DNA of 64,000 nucleotides from Pleurostoma richardsiae (GCA_030052745.1 JANBVO010000011.1:1-64000); one strand, 5' to 3'. Shown: positions 46,391 to 59,100, numbered from the stretch's first letter. Notes: generated from the sequence alone by a model not told the origin. Made by a program: numbers and translations.

Positions 46391-48940
46391 ATGCCCATCT
46401 TTGAGGATCACTTGGGTCGCGGAATCCCCGCACAGAAGGAGAGCCAAGACCCGGTCACGCAGCCCATCCCCATAGCAGCACCTCCCATAGAGTCCTTGAC
46501 TCGACGGCTCTCCGAGGAGAGCCTCCGAACAGAACTCTGCGAGGGTCCCATACCAGACAGTCCACGCCCACCGTCTTTGCGGACTCCTCCCGAGCGAGAT
46601 GTCGAGGCGGCCACTTCCGATCGAGCTGAACTAATAGAGAGACTCAAGAGGGGCGAGAGCCCGACATGGATACCCAATCGACACGTACGCTACTCTCCTT
46701 GCCCTCACTTCCTCCTCAACTGCCGAGAAACACTGCTAACAGGGAAATAGCTCGAGTCACTGTACCGCGCAGAGTCTCTGTCGCCCTCAAAGACCCCTCG
46801 GCGTCCAAACTCGAGAGATTCGCCAACCCTACTTCCCCCGGCCGACATTGCGAGCGAGAGGCATAGCGGAACTGCCGACGATGTGGCGGCGGACGAGGAA
46901 AGGTTACAGAATGGTCTGAATATTGAGCGGCCCAGATCAGCCCTCCATAGCGGTGACTTCACACAGCATGAAGAGGCCCTCTCAAAAGAGACTGAACAAA
47001 GAACTCGAGACACTAGGCGCGAGGAGCCAGATCCAAGCATCCATGAAGCGAACCGGCACACCTGGATTGCTACATCACCTCCTCGAGACTTCACTCATGC
47101 CCACTTCGACTGGAACTCTCCACCTCTACCTAGACATGCTGGGAGTTTCACGTCGAGGATATCGTCCTTGTCCTCGTCTCTGTCCACCAGCTTCGTTTAT
47201 AAGCCTCCTACAAGCCCTCTCGTTCAGTCCGAGAGCAATGATGACATTGACCTGTCTCTGCCCATGCATAGCATTGATATTACCACAAGCAGTCCCGTAA
47301 ACCGCCGGCACACGCTAAACTTTTCTCACGGCCTCGACGCGTCACAGGGAACGCCCAGTATACGCCGCGAGAGCTCATATCCATACCAAGCACATCAACC
47401 CCGTCGATCTCTCACGTCGACGCCCAGCCTCTCCCTTCTAAGTTCCTCTCCGCAGACCCCAGCATTCTCTCAGTCACGGCGTCCCTCTCTTAGCACCGAT
47501 CTGTCGCCGCTGAACCATGCTTCCATGGTGGGGTCCTACGAAGAAAGTATCTTGAGGGGTCGCATGTCTACGTCCCCTTCAAAACCCTTGGACTTTCTCG
47601 CCCAGATTGGTGTTCTTGGGCTCGGAAATTGCAAAGCGAACCTTCGATGCCCTGCCCACGTGACCCTCCCCTTCTCGGCTGTCTTCTACAGCTATGCGAG
47701 CACGCCTCATGGCCGCTCCAAGAGCGATGACGGCCCAAGTCCGTACGTGGGCCAGATCGACCTAGAGAATGGCCTGCAGAACCCCGAGGAAGAGCTACGG
47801 GCGCGGCGTAAGTTGCAGAACAGGAACTCGGACAGGCGATCTCCAGACGGCGATGTCGATATGGTAGGCACCCCGGAGGGGCCAGACTCAGGGCCTCGCA
47901 AGTCCAAGAGGCAGAAGCGCAGGTCCAGCTCTCCCAAGGCACCTCCGGGTGGCAGCTACCGGATCCCGGAGAAGGGTCAGCTGCAGATCATCATCAAGAA
48001 CCAGAACAAGACGGCCGTGAAGCTCTTCCTCGTGCCCTACGATCTAGCCGGCATGGAGCCGGGGACCAAGACCTTCATCCGCCAGCGCAGCTACTCCGCC
48101 GGCCCCATCATCGACAACATCCCCGCCCTCAAGGAAGCCCCCGGCGCCGACCGCGCCATCCTACGCTATCTCATCCATCTGCACATTTGCTGCCCGTCCC
48201 GGGGCCGCTACTACCTCTACAAGAGCATCCGCGTCGTCTTCGCGAACCGCGTGCCCGACGGAAAGGAGAAGCTCCGCAACGAGGTCACAGTCCCGGAGCC
48301 CAGGTTCACCGCTTACAAGCCCATCCGCGTTATGCACCCACCAGTGTCGGTACATACGTCAGGCCCGGGGGCAATGCTCGCCGCCGAGAAGGCGTTCCGG
48401 AGGCGGAGCTCTGGGTTCACGTTCGGCCAGTACCCCAACCACGGCTTCGACCCGTCGCAGTCGATGCCACCCCACCTGCCGCACTCCCACTCCACCGGCC
48501 ACCAGTCTCTCACGCCCCTGTTCGGCGGCGGCAACACCGGCAACGCCCCCGTTGAGCCGATCCCCTTCCGGCTCACCTCCCGCGGCGGGAGACCGCCCGG
48601 CGCGGGGTGCGAGCAGTCGGCCCACGACCAGCTCTCCGGCTCGTCGCCGGGCGGCTCCTCGCGCGCAACGGGCAGCAGGCCGGCGACGCAGGAGTCGGGC
48701 AGCGGCGTGGCGCCGTCGTGGAGCGACGGCGTGGGCGGCGTGGACGCGCGGTACGACAAGCTGAGCAGGGGCGACGTGGGGTACGGCGGGAACGCGTTCG
48801 CGCCGCCGGTGCGCACCGGCAGCAGCCCCGGCGCGGCGGAGGGGCTGCTGTCGCAGAGGCTGAGGTCGCTGGGGGTGCGCGGCCGGGATGCTGCTGCTGC
48901 TGTTTTGCAGGGCGAGGACGGGGAGGAGGCTGAGATGTGA
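46391..48940 (+). CDS. Atos-family protein (DUF4210 and Chromosome_seg)
   Basis: Two exons (46391-46684, 46751-48940) encode 1023 residues. The conserved block VGSYEESILRGRMSTSPSKP followed by LDFLAQIGVLGLGNCKANLR matches the Atos-type conserved domain (DUF4210). A second block, FIRQRSYSAG then LRYLIHLHICCPSRGRYYLY and KSIRVVFANRVPDGKEKLRN, matches the linked C-terminal 'chromosome segregation' domain of the same family. The N-terminal 380 residues are Ser/Pro-rich and probably disordered. A basic KSKRQKRRSSSPK stretch could serve as a nuclear signal. The animal homologue Atos is described as a nuclear transcriptional regulator, and fungal relatives were linked to meiotic chromosome segregation. 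The job in this fungus is inferred only. The 3' third has very GC-rich third positions. Confidence 0.85.
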
Positions 48941-49597
48941 AATTGAGGTCGTCCAACCGCCTTTTTTTTTTCTCATCCCGTGCCTCTCCTGGTGACCCTT
49001 CTGGGCTACCAGGACTGCCGCCGCATTCGTCTCTTTTAGACCATCTCTCTCCTTCCCCTTTTCTGGGAGTCCGTTTCACCTCTCATATTTTGTAAAGCGG
49101 CACAGGAATACCCACCCCCCTTTGTTTTTGCAGGCGTTCTTGCGGGGAAAATTGGCCGGCCATTATCTCATTTGTCCTCACAGGTGTTGAGGGAACCTCC
49201 TAGGAGGCAGAATAGACCGTAGTATATGTCAATGGCAGTACATGAGAACATCACTTGCTGAACGGATATGTGGCAGTTGATGTGATTGAGATGCTGACCG
49301 GCTGGTATGCTTGCCGTAGCCGGTAACGGCACATGGCTTTTCGTATTGGAGTGAGGTGGTGTCAATCGTACTTACTGTACGGGAGACCATTTTCCAAGGG
49401 TTGAAAGCACGAAGGATGAAAGTCTCAACACCAAAGCTAAGTTGTACAAGGTGTGTGGTTATAATGATACATACTGAGTACAAACGATCTATAAACAGTG
49501 GTCGTCGGCTCTATCTAAGCTTGACCGTTCAGTCCCAAGTGTCCGGTATCCCGCACATGATGCATATGCTGCAGTGTCGCCCTCGGGGACTGTATAT
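48941..49597. other. intergenic between convergent genes
   Basis: 3' flanks of the Atos-type gene (+) and the PPR gene (-). A run of about ten T residues lies at 48962-48972, shortly after the Atos stop codon. No gene seen. Confidence 0.6.
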
Positions 49598-52500
49598 TCA
49601 AACCCTGCGGCTCGTCAAAGCTTCGTCCAGCTTGGATTCAGCGGCCCGTAGCTCCCGTGCTTGTCTCTCTGCCTCCTCGTTCAGCTCGCCATCCCGTTTC
49701 GGGTCCTGCGACTCGCCTAGTTCAGCCCGGACGCGGCCCCGGAAGTCACCCATGTCAAGATCGAGGTCCGAGACGTCAAGATCCTTGAATATCTCGGCGT
49801 CCAGCCTCGCCAAGTCCGAAGCCTCCAGGTCCTTGAAGACCTTGACGTCCAGCTTTCCGAGCGAGTAGTCCGACTTGCGGAGCGCCTCGATCGCATTGAC
49901 GACCTGGGCGCAGTTCTCCCCAAGCCACGAGTACAGCCGGCTCGCCTCGCCCGACCAGGCCGTCATCTGCTCCAGCTCCATGTAGCGCCGCGCGAGGACG
50001 AGCAGCGTGTAGGACGTCGGTCGCAGGTACTTAGGCGAGCTGCCGACGCGGCGAAGCCACAGAGGTAGCTGGTTCTTCGCCTTCCGCCCTACGCGTATGT
50101 GGCGCCAGCCAGACCATTGAGGCATGAGGATATGCTCGCATGCGGTGAAGGCTTCCTTCAGTTTCTTCAGCCGGGCTAGCGCCTGGACGTGGTAATTCCA
50201 GGTCTTACTGTCTAGCTTGAAGCCCGCATCGGTAACGGTGGACACGAGGCTCAGGATGCCCTCCGCGTCATTGTCTGCTTCATATGCCCGCTGCATCGTC
50301 TTGATGGGATCGACGAGAACGTAGTGATAGAGCGGGAGGATCTTGCCCTTGCCGTCTGTCGAGGCTCGAGGCCTGCCCGCTTTGCAGGCTTCGTCGAAGG
50401 TAGTTGTCCACAGCTTCTTCACCTCTGCCAAATTTCCTTCCGCAAAATTGGCATACATGATAGCGCTGAGCATCCTCAGGAGTGTCCGAACGCCAAGTGT
50501 GTCAGCTGAGGAGCTATTCCACATTTCTATAAGTTCCCGTGTAGTGACAAAATCCTTCGCCTGGGCAAAGAGGAATATGAGCAGAGAGATTTGATCGAAA
50601 CGAGCTGGTAGATTGGGGAGAGTTTTGAGTTGCTCAGCAGACGACAGTTCGGCAGCCTTCTTATTACTGGGCCGGACACGAGGCTCTGGCTCGTCAACGG
50701 CCTGGCGGAACCGACGCAGGGCATCAGTGAGGTATTCGCGGGCTTCCTTGCGCCGGGGTCCGGATGGAAACTCATGGTACCGCCCTAGAGCCTGAATGAC
50801 CCGGAGAAGACGATCTGAAGTCTCGGGGAAGCCCCACAGATCGAGGAGCGCATCAGTCTCCAGCACCATATGAGGCTGTTTAGTCTCGAGAAATGCCGAC
50901 ATGAGGATGATGTAGTGAGTGTAGGTTGGCCGGAAGTGGAACTGTTCGTTGGCTACTCTGAGCAGCTTCAAGCCGTGATGAGCTTGTTTAGCGTAAACAA
51001 GCGCCGTCAGAAGAAACTCGAATGTCTTGTCGTTGTAATCGACGCCCAGCTCGGTCATCGAGTTTAATATGCGGTTCACCGTGACCAGGTCTCGCCGCAT
51101 GGCATGATGAAACAGCAGCGTGTTCCAAAGTTCTGTGTAGTCGCCTTTCATGGTGACATTTTTGGTGATCATCAAGCATATGCTCTCAGCTTCCGACAGA
51201 GCATCATTTTGGCAGTAAGCTTCCACCAGGCCGTCTGCCATAGCCACAGTCGGCTCAACGCCCCTGCTCTTTGCCATTCGGTATAGTTCCAAGGTGCATT
51301 CCAGATCTCCACGGCTACCACTGAGACCCATGATAGTGCCAAAGCTAATGTGATCCGGCGTCGAAGCTTCACAGAGTTTGCTGAAGACATTGATCGCCCC
51401 GTCGTAGTCGCGAGCCTTGCTATAAGCATTGAGGAGGATATTCCAATGTGAAGTGCTTTGGCGCACGCCATACTCCTCGTGAATCTCGTTAAATACTCTC
51501 TCCACCTCTCCAATATCTCCACGAACGGCATGCACGTGAAGGAGATGTGCAAATGTGTCGTCGCTAGAAGCCCTCATCGACAAAGGGTAGTATTTTCTAT
51601 GCTCTTCCCACAGACGACGGACGGAGGCGACGTCTCCCCGAGAGGCATAGAAGGCAAGAAACTTTTGGTATCCCCACAAATCAAGTCTGTCGTAGCGCTG
51701 ATACCAATCCTTCAAGACCAGCTCCATACCAGCTGCATCATGAGGATAGAAGACATCCCGGACGAGAGCATGCAGGATAGGCACGCGTACTTTGACGTTC
51801 GGCAGCTCTCGATACTCTCTGTACGCCTGGGCCGCACCAGATTTCTGTCCCTTGCCGATTCTCAAGCGAATGAGCTCCTCATACAGCAAGGGATCTTTTG
51901 CACGGCGTAGAAGATTCTGCGCCTGTTTAGGCTGGACGCGTCTCAGAGCTATCCCGACCAGAGGATTAAGCAACACTTCTTTGAGGCTGGAGAACAGCTT
52001 CGATTCCGCATCTGTCACACCATGTGCCTTGGCAATTTGGTAAAGTTTGAGTAACTTGTGATCCAACTGCGGCGTGGAGGCAACTTCTTGCAGGTGAGAA
52101 GCGCCGAGGACCGGAATACCGCCAGCCTCCACAAGATGCGCCCACACTTTGTGGAGGAGCCCCCAAGAAGAAGTCTTGAACGAGTAGACAATTAGGGGGA
52201 TCAGGCTCGAGATGACGGCGACCTGGTCCGAGATACGGCTGTCCATGAAAATTTTAGCAGCTTTAGACGCGTTGTCCAACTTCAGTTCAGCATTGACAGC
52301 CAATGGAATAAGGCGATTGTCCAACTGAGAGGGAGCAACAGAAGCAAGCAACTGCGATATCCTTCCAGCTTCTGTGATGCTGGTAGACTGAGCCAGATAG
52401 AGGGCAACTTCAGCAAAGGTTTCTGCCCGCACGGTATGATCTACCCTCTGCCATAGAGCCCAAACACGATCAAATTCGCGTTTTTGCGGCGACCGTAACA

Positions 52501-52996
52501 GTCTGTACAGTTCATCGCGGCTAGTGCCTCCGTGGGCGAGACCTCCGGTGTTCGACATGTGGTCTGCCAATATCCGTTCATCTAGCACATTCCTGGAATC
52601 TGACGAGGGCTGCTCATGCGAAACGGCAGTAGAGGTATATGGTCTGTGACCTGGCGCACGGAGGCTAGCTCGCGGGCGATCGTAGCGGTCAAGGATCGAC
52701 GGCGACAGCCGTTTAAGAAGAGCCACCGCTCCATTTGGATACAGGAAGTCGAGCAGAAAGGTAGACGCTGTCATCGGCTCGGATCTGGGTTGGCCCGGAA
52801 GCAGGGACTCGAATGCGTCCATAGGACCGCGGACCAGCGCCTGCCAGGCATTGGACAGCTCAAGGTCAGCGGCGCCATGGTTCCAGAAGGTCGTGTGCAG
52901 CCTGCGGTGGCTTTTCAGTGAGGTTGATGTTGAAGGCAGAACTCTCTGAAGGTTGTATGGCTCCAGGCTTGCCGCGGTTCGTTCCAACATTGGCAT
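49598..52996 (-). CDS. cya5: mitochondrial PPR protein, Cya5-type
   Basis: Single-exon gene of 1132 residues with many pentatricopeptide repeats, expected to act in the mitochondrial matrix on organellar mRNA. The N-terminus MPMLERTAASLEPYNLQRVL, continuing into SLKSHRRLHTTFWNHGAADL, is the typical start of the filamentous-fungal Cya5-like proteins and reads as a basic mitochondrial presequence. PPR units are easy to see in the middle, for example HWNILLNAYSKARDYDGAIN, SFGTIMGLSGSRGDLECTLE and LWNTLLFHHAMRRDLVTVNR. The Neurospora cya-5 product is needed for cytochrome oxidase subunit 1 expression; that role is inferred here from similarity. The C-terminus is acidic with a short duplicated segment (LDVKVFKDLEASDLARLDAE, then IFKDLDVSDLDLDM). 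The frame runs 168 bases further upstream, but the chosen ATG matches the family start. Confidence 0.87.
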   Translation of the reverse strand: MPMLERTAASLEPYNLQRVLPSTSTSLKSHRRLHTTFWNHGAADLELSNAWQALVRGPMDAFESLLPGQPRSEPMTASTFLLDFLYPNGAVALLKRLSPSILDRYDRPRASLRAPGHRPYTSTAVSHEQPSSDSRNVLDERILADHMSNTGGLAHGGTSRDELYRLLRSPQKREFDRVWALWQRVDHTVRAETFAEVALYLAQSTSITEAGRISQLLASVAPSQLDNRLIPLAVNAELKLDNASKAAKIFMDSRISDQVAVISSLIPLIVYSFKTSSWGLLHKVWAHLVEAGGIPVLGASHLQEVASTPQLDHKLLKLYQIAKAHGVTDAESKLFSSLKEVLLNPLVGIALRRVQPKQAQNLLRRAKDPLLYEELIRLRIGKGQKSGAAQAYREYRELPNVKVRVPILHALVRDVFYPHDAAGMELVLKDWYQRYDRLDLWGYQKFLAFYASRGDVASVRRLWEEHRKYYPLSMRASSDDTFAHLLHVHAVRGDIGEVERVFNEIHEEYGVRQSTSHWNILLNAYSKARDYDGAINVFSKLCEASTPDHISFGTIMGLSGSRGDLECTLELYRMAKSRGVEPTVAMADGLVEAYCQNDALSEAESICLMITKNVTMKGDYTELWNTLLFHHAMRRDLVTVNRILNSMTELGVDYNDKTFEFLLTALVYAKQAHHGLKLLRVANEQFHFRPTYTHYIILMSAFLETKQPHMVLETDALLDLWGFPETSDRLLRVIQALGRYHEFPSGPRRKEAREYLTDALRRFRQAVDEPEPRVRPSNKKAAELSSAEQLKTLPNLPARFDQISLLIFLFAQAKDFVTTRELIEMWNSSSADTLGVRTLLRMLSAIMYANFAEGNLAEVKKLWTTTFDEACKAGRPRASTDGKGKILPLYHYVLVDPIKTMQRAYEADNDAEGILSLVSTVTDAGFKLDSKTWNYHVQALARLKKLKEAFTACEHILMPQWSGWRHIRVGRKAKNQLPLWLRRVGSSPKYLRPTSYTLLVLARRYMELEQMTAWSGEASRLYSWLGENCAQVVNAIEALRKSDYSLGKLDVKVFKDLEASDLARLDAEIFKDLDVSDLDLDMGDFRGRVRAELGESQDPKRDGELNEEAERQARELRAAESKLDEALTSRRV

Positions 52997-53808
52997 GAGG
53001 AAAGGCAGGCCTGGATTAATCAAGGGTGGGCTTCGACAACAGTTCGACACGGCATGACCTAAGTCGGCAGAAGCTGGAAGCGCATGGTCTGTCAGTAGCA
53101 ATTCAATAATAAAGCTCCCACTGCTGGCGAGCACCGAGGGATGTGCCGCGCCAGGTCTGCACATACATGGCTCATCTTGAGTTTGACATTCCTTCTCCGA
53201 ATCCGTTGCCTCGTCCGATCAGACCACGACCAAGAACTTTGCGCTCAGCAAAGGTCCCGATTTATGTCGTGAAGCGCCGGACAGGAGGGTTAATTCCGGG
53301 CCGTATTTGACGGTCTCCGGTAAACAGTCGAGAGGTCAAGTGTCGCTGTCCCGAATGCCAGGCGCGGAAGCCGTCCGTGAAGCTGCCGGTCTAGATTTTT
53401 ATTTGATGACGGGATATGAGCCCACTGCATGGAGCTCCAAGGCTCCAGAGCGTCGGTGACCTCGGGCCATTCAGCAGCGGCGGCCGCCGGAATTTCACTG
53501 GCTGGCCTGACACGGATAATCATGATGCCGGCAGCCGGCAGCTGGCAGGGTCCAGGTACCTTCGGGCGGGTACCACAAAGGCTGTCGGTGTCCCCTACCG
53601 TGGTACACAGCAGTTACTCCGTACAGGCGGGGCATCCAACTGACGTTCCTGAACCCCACCAAAATCCAACATACCAAAATTACCTGGCGACAGTCCAACG
53701 GACTGCAACTCGATATCCAACTCGCGCCAGCAACCCATTCGAACGGTTCGTTCCTGGCGGTCGAACATCGTAGTGGATCCTACGAGTCAAGTAGCTGCTC
53801 AACCGACA
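52997..53808. promoter_or_regulatory. divergent promoter region, PPR gene / srp68
   Basis: About 0.8 kb between divergent genes. It contains TTACTCCGTAC at 53614-53624. No coding region is supported. Confidence 0.5.
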
Positions 53809-55794
53809 ATGGACATCACAAAGTTCATTGTCTCCTCGCGAGACCAGGCCCTCCTCTACGGCGACTATGCGACATACCGCGCCCAGCTCTCCAAGAAGCT
53901 TCTCAACTCCCGCAAGAAGCTCAAGATTGCGACCAAAAACCGGGGGAAGTATAGCCCGAAGACTGAGGTTACAGCCGAGCAGATTGCGGAGAATGTTGAG
54001 TTCGTTACTTCCAGTATTTTGTCTTGCCATCCCTGCCCGTGTTAACCAACAATATAGGTACTTGCACCTTCAGCTTCTTACCTCCGAGCGTGCTTGGGCG
54101 CATGCCATGACCATGAAGGCTGCCCACGCGGCTGACAGCAAGGGTATCTCGAGCCACACGCGGTCGCACATCGTCTCACGCCTGGACAAGGCCGCCAAGG
54201 TCGCGGAACGGTTGGTAAACACCCTGTCCGACTCTACGAGCGGCGCGGGCGAGACCGACGTCCTGGAAGCTCAGGGCTACGCCGCGCTTCTACGTGGAGC
54301 TGCCCTCTTCGAAAAGCAGAGCTGGCAGGCGTGCCTGAAGAACTATGCTGTGGCCCGGGCCATCTATGGAGCGCTATCCGCGTCGACAAAGGAGACCGAG
54401 CTCTTCAAGGACCTGCTGTCTGAGACGATCGACCCGTCTATACGGTACGCTGCGTACCAGCTCAAGACGCCACGTACGCTGCCGATTCCTGCGATCGCGC
54501 GCAAGGCGTTCCCTTACGAAGACAAGACTCTGGTAGAGGCCATCAATCGGCGGGACTCTAGCATACTGAAACAGGGGCCTCAAGATACAGAGAAGGACGC
54601 TGCGGCTGCGGAGAACGTCCCGCGTACGCTGACTTGGCGGTCGCGGGAGGTGCACATAGAGGACGCTGCAATTGCTCAGGCATGGGCTTCGCTCGAGACC
54701 GCAAAGGCCACTCTGGCGGAGAAGCTCACCTCGGCGGATACGCTACTGCCCAAGGACAAGGCCGCAGCCTACGACGATGTCCTCACCGCGAGCCAGGACG
54801 CGGCAGACGCCACGAAGCAGGCGATTGATGAGCTGAGAGGCGAGGGAGTCGCACAGAGCGACCCGCGCATGCAGAGCCTGCAGATCACCCGGACTGCCGT
54901 CAACTACGAGACGATCAGCTGGAGAATCGGCCGCAACCGCGTCTTGACAGGCGACAGGGACGGAGCGCTGGTGGATTTCGGCCCCAGTGTGAACAGGAAG
55001 AGGAAGGTCAAGGAGGACCCGGAGGCGATCTCGGCCAAGGAGGAGCGGCCCGGGCGGCAGATCACCCGGCTGAAGGAGAAAGTCGTCCTGTACGATGGGA
55101 CGCTGCAGAGCCTGGAGTCTATCAAGGAACTTCCGGGAGTCGCGGCGGATGAGGGACTCTCGGGACAGCTGGATGCTACTTTCCAGTATTTCAATGCACT
55201 CAAGTATGTGATAGCAGCCTAACCCCACCTGCCCCTCCCCCTCGCCGGGCTTGGAGTCATCTAACACCAGACAGGTGCCTGGCCATCGCCCGCTCATACA
55301 CCCTAATCAGCGAGCCCGTCAACGCCCTGGCTCTCACCAAGTTCGCGTACGAGCAGTGCCAGGCCGCCATCCCGACTCTGGCCAAGGAGACCGGGACTTC
55401 AGAGACCGCGGTGCGCAACATAGATGTGGGCTGCTCAGATGTTGAGTACCTCGACAGCCTGCTACGGGGAGAGCTCCAGCGCTGCCGGGCCCTAGTCGAG
55501 ATCGCAAATCTGCAGAAGCAGAGCAACGGAGACGCTTCCGTGTCTGGCGCTCCGGCGCTGATCGACCGCCTGGGTGAGTATCCGGCCGGCGGGGTGGACC
55601 TCCAAAAGATTGTCGTGTACCCCCCGAAGCTCGAGACGGTGCCTGTCAAGCCGCTGTTCCTCGACGTGGCTTGGAATTATATCGGATACCCGGACAAGCA
55701 GGCGAAGCCGGCAGCGGTGAGCAAGGGAACAGAGAGCGTCACTGCAGAAGAGAAACAGCCCCAGAAGAGAGGCTGGTTCGGTTTTGGACGATGA
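53809..55794 (+). CDS. srp68: signal recognition particle subunit SRP68
   Basis: RNA-binding subunit of the signal recognition particle, forming a heterodimer with SRP72 and acting in cotranslational targeting to the ER. Three exons (53809-53999, 54058-55203, 55275-55794) give 618 residues, the normal length. The N-terminal domain shows DITKFIVSSRDQALLYGDYA and YLHLQLLTSERAWAHAMTMK after splicing, the conserved SRP68 RNA-binding region. The helical middle has LLRGAALFEKQSWQACLKNY, a TPR-like pattern. The C-terminus shows VYPPKLETVPVKPLFLDVAW followed by NYIGYP, the SRP72-contact segment, then a polar tail ending in GWFGFGR. The first intron uses a GTTCGT donor; it was chosen because it alone keeps the conserved NVEYLHLQL in frame. 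Confidence 0.93.
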
Positions 55795-56139
55795 GAGAGC
55801 TAAGCGGGCTCTTGTCTCACCGCCTCGCGCGTAGCTAAATTATCGGGATGCTGCCCGTCTAGACACTTCTGTCTACAAACTTCCGGGGCGCCTCCTTTAG
55901 CTAGATTTAGCTTTGCCAGAGCCTGCCTCTCATTCACCTGGACACTATGATACAATCAAGGAGATAAAGTACAAATTTCGAAATACGGTCGTGCCCAACC
56001 TGGCGGTCTAGTATCGTCGAATACTTAAAGCAGCCGAACTCCTTGACCCTGTCATTAAAGCAAGTATCGAGCAATGTCTAGGAAGCGTGCATCCTAAACG
56101 TGACCTAGAGTCGAAGCAAATCGCTACCTAACTGTAACG
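55795..56139. other. intergenic between convergent genes
   Basis: 3' flanks of srp68 (+) and the SNF2 gene (-). AT-richer than the genes; no gene seen. Confidence 0.6.
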
Positions 56140-59100
56140 CTATCTTAGGAGTTTAGTAATGTCGGCCATCCGCGTCTCCTTGGACTTCTTATTCTTGGCC
56201 TTCTCCTGGAAAGCCTTGTTGACGAGCTTTCTCTTCTCGGCTTGGATGTCGAGGACCCGCTCCTCGACGGTATCCTCCATGATCAGTCTCCAGACAGTAG
56301 TAGGTCGAGTCTGGCCGAGCCGGTGCACACGGTCGACAGCCTGGTCTTCTATCGCAGGCGCCCACCAACTATCGGCAAGGATCACCGTGTCCGCGGCCAC
56401 GAGATTGAGTCCGACGCTACACACGCCCAGACTAGCAAGCATGATGCGTGTACTAGGGTCATCCTCTAATGCCCGGATAGCGGCGTCTCGGTCAGCTGTC
56501 TTCATGCTTCCGTCGACCCGGGTGTACTGGTACCCAGCTTCCTTAAGCTGCTGCTCGATTATCGAGAGAAACGATGTCCATTGACTGAAGATGACGACCT
56601 TAGATCCTGGCTTCTTCATAGTTGCTTGGAGGATCTTCAGGAGAGCATCCGTCTTAGAGCTCTGTGTCTCCGCATCGAAGTCGTCGTCGTCCTGAGTCTC
56701 GGGCGCCGGCTCAAGAAGATGGTCCTCTTCTAGCTCGGCGCGACACATAGGGCATTTGTGCTGGGTTTGAACAACCTTGCGAATGCATGCATCGCAGAAC
56801 ACATGCTTGCAATGAGTGATGACCGGCTTGTCGAGGTTATCGAGGCAGACAGGACATTCTTCTTGACTGTCGATGACAAGCTGAAGAGCCTTCTGGAGGA
56901 TCTCCTTGTTCTTGTCAGTGAAAACAACTACTTCCTGGTCCTCCAGGAGAGCGAGCAAGTCTGCAACTCGTTGTTTGCACAGCATCCAATGACAGCACCT
57001 GATGACCATTAGTTTAGGTCTTTCGAACTAAATAGGGTCCTTACGTTTGGCGCAGACGCAGCAGTCTCTCCAGGACGTTCTGGAAACGGCCCTGTTGGCC
57101 TTTGCTGGATCTATTTTGGAACTCCTCCAAGGCTCCCTTCGCCTCCGAACTAGAGATGAGGTTAGTCGTCTAGCTCCAACAGGGTGTGCCTGATTTCTTC
57201 GCCAAACATACAGGAGGGCGTCATATTTCTTCTTCTCGTCCGGCCTGAATGTGATACGGTGGACATACTCCGTCTTAGGCGGGAGTTTGAGGTCAACGAA
57301 CTTCATGTCTTTCTTCCGTCGCAGGCATATACTCTGCATGAGAGCTTGGAGGATAGACTCGGCTCGTGCGTTTCCAGTAGCCAGAGGCCTAGTTATCACC
57401 GAGTTGAACACATCCTGTTGTTCGATGCCGCCAGTGAGTCGAAGGAACTTGATAATGGAATACAAGTCTTTGACATTGTTGACTCTGTTGAAGATCATCA
57501 GCACTGTCATGCAACTTGAGAGCCACTTAGTTTAGTGTTCAGCTTACATTGGTGTCCCCGTCAAGACCCATCGAGCCTCGGCATCCAGCTTGCTGACAGC
57601 TTTCGCGACTTCTGTCTTCGCGTTCCGGATCGTGTGGCCTTCATCCAATACGATGCGGCGCCATTTGGTTCGAACGAGTGATCCGCCGCTTTTAACATCT
57701 TTTGTTAGAGTGCCATAGCTGGTTATTACAATCTTGCACTTCCCGAGCTCGGCAGCCGAGAGGGATCTCGAAGTCCCATAATAAATGAGGACTTTAGGCG
57801 CGTAAGCTTCATGGATATGTTTCTCGGCTTGCTGCTGCCAGTTGCTCATGACTGTGAGTGGTGCAACAATTAGGGTTGCTCCTGATCCGCCAGCAAGGAT
57901 CAAGCTGATCATCTGCAACGTCTTTCCTAATCCCATATCATCTGCTAGGATACCTCCTCGGGCCAAGCTCGGTGGTGTTCTGACGGCGAAGTTGGTAGCG
58001 ATGTTGAAGTGTCGGCCATTGTTATCACGCTTCCACAATTGGACAGTTTCCCCAGATTCGGGAGCCGGAAACTGTGGGTTCTCCTTCTCCATCAACCATG
58101 CCAGACCCTGTGATGTTGATGAGAACAGTTCACGCACTGTGAGGAAAGCACATAGTTACCTGGAGCTGGTAAGGTAGCAATTGCGCCTTCAGTGCCTTTG
58201 GCTGAGCCGCCTTTGGTAGTTTGGACAATGTGTCCTCATCCATCGCAAGTGTCTTGACGATATCATCTCCAGTACGGAACTGAACAGCTTGGCTGAGCTG
58301 GACAAGCTGCTCCATCGAGATCTCTGGCGGAGTCTCAGTGCCCTGAGTTCCGAGACCAACAGTGGATCGGCCGCTCTTGAGGCCCATGTTCTTCCGTTGC
58401 GGTGGCTCGATCTTCTGCCTGGTCGTCTTCAGCTGGGTGGCCTTCAGGAGCCGATCCTTCTTCAGACGTTCCTCCAAGTCCAGACGGGCAACAACGTTGT
58501 TGGTTCCGTAGAAAATAAGCCGAATCGGGCATTCAAAATAGCCCTTCTCCCCGATGATCACTCCTTCGAGCATAATATCGTTGTTATCCTACCCTTGGTC
58601 AGCACGCAGCGCTCGGCCGTGGTTATCTAGGCCCGGGAAGCTTACAATATACTTCGCAAGCTTCTCAACGACAGTACGAGGCAGATGTCCAACCTGCTTG
58701 TGCATCACGTTGTCTACACGAATGGCGTTGCGATCATACTTCCCACTACCCGTCAGTACACATCACGAAGGTAACTTCAGTTGCGGTGCGGAGCATGGGA
58801 GAAGTCATGCTAACCTGATTGCTGGGTTCTCTCCGTAGAAGGACCACCTCCCCCGGGCTGACAATACCGTCATAGTATCTACATCCCACGATCTTGTTGT
58901 CTGTTTCGCTATTAGTAAGGATAATCACTCTCAGTAAGCCGGACAGTCTGAACGCACCCAGAGTTCCGTAGAGCTCAAACGCCGGGCCATCATCTCTCTG
59001 TGTGAGGTCCACCGCGTCGAACTCCTCATCACTAGCGAAGGGGTCCTGGGAGGCCTGAGAGGTCTGAGGGCGACGGCTCGAGGCATAGACCGATGTATAG

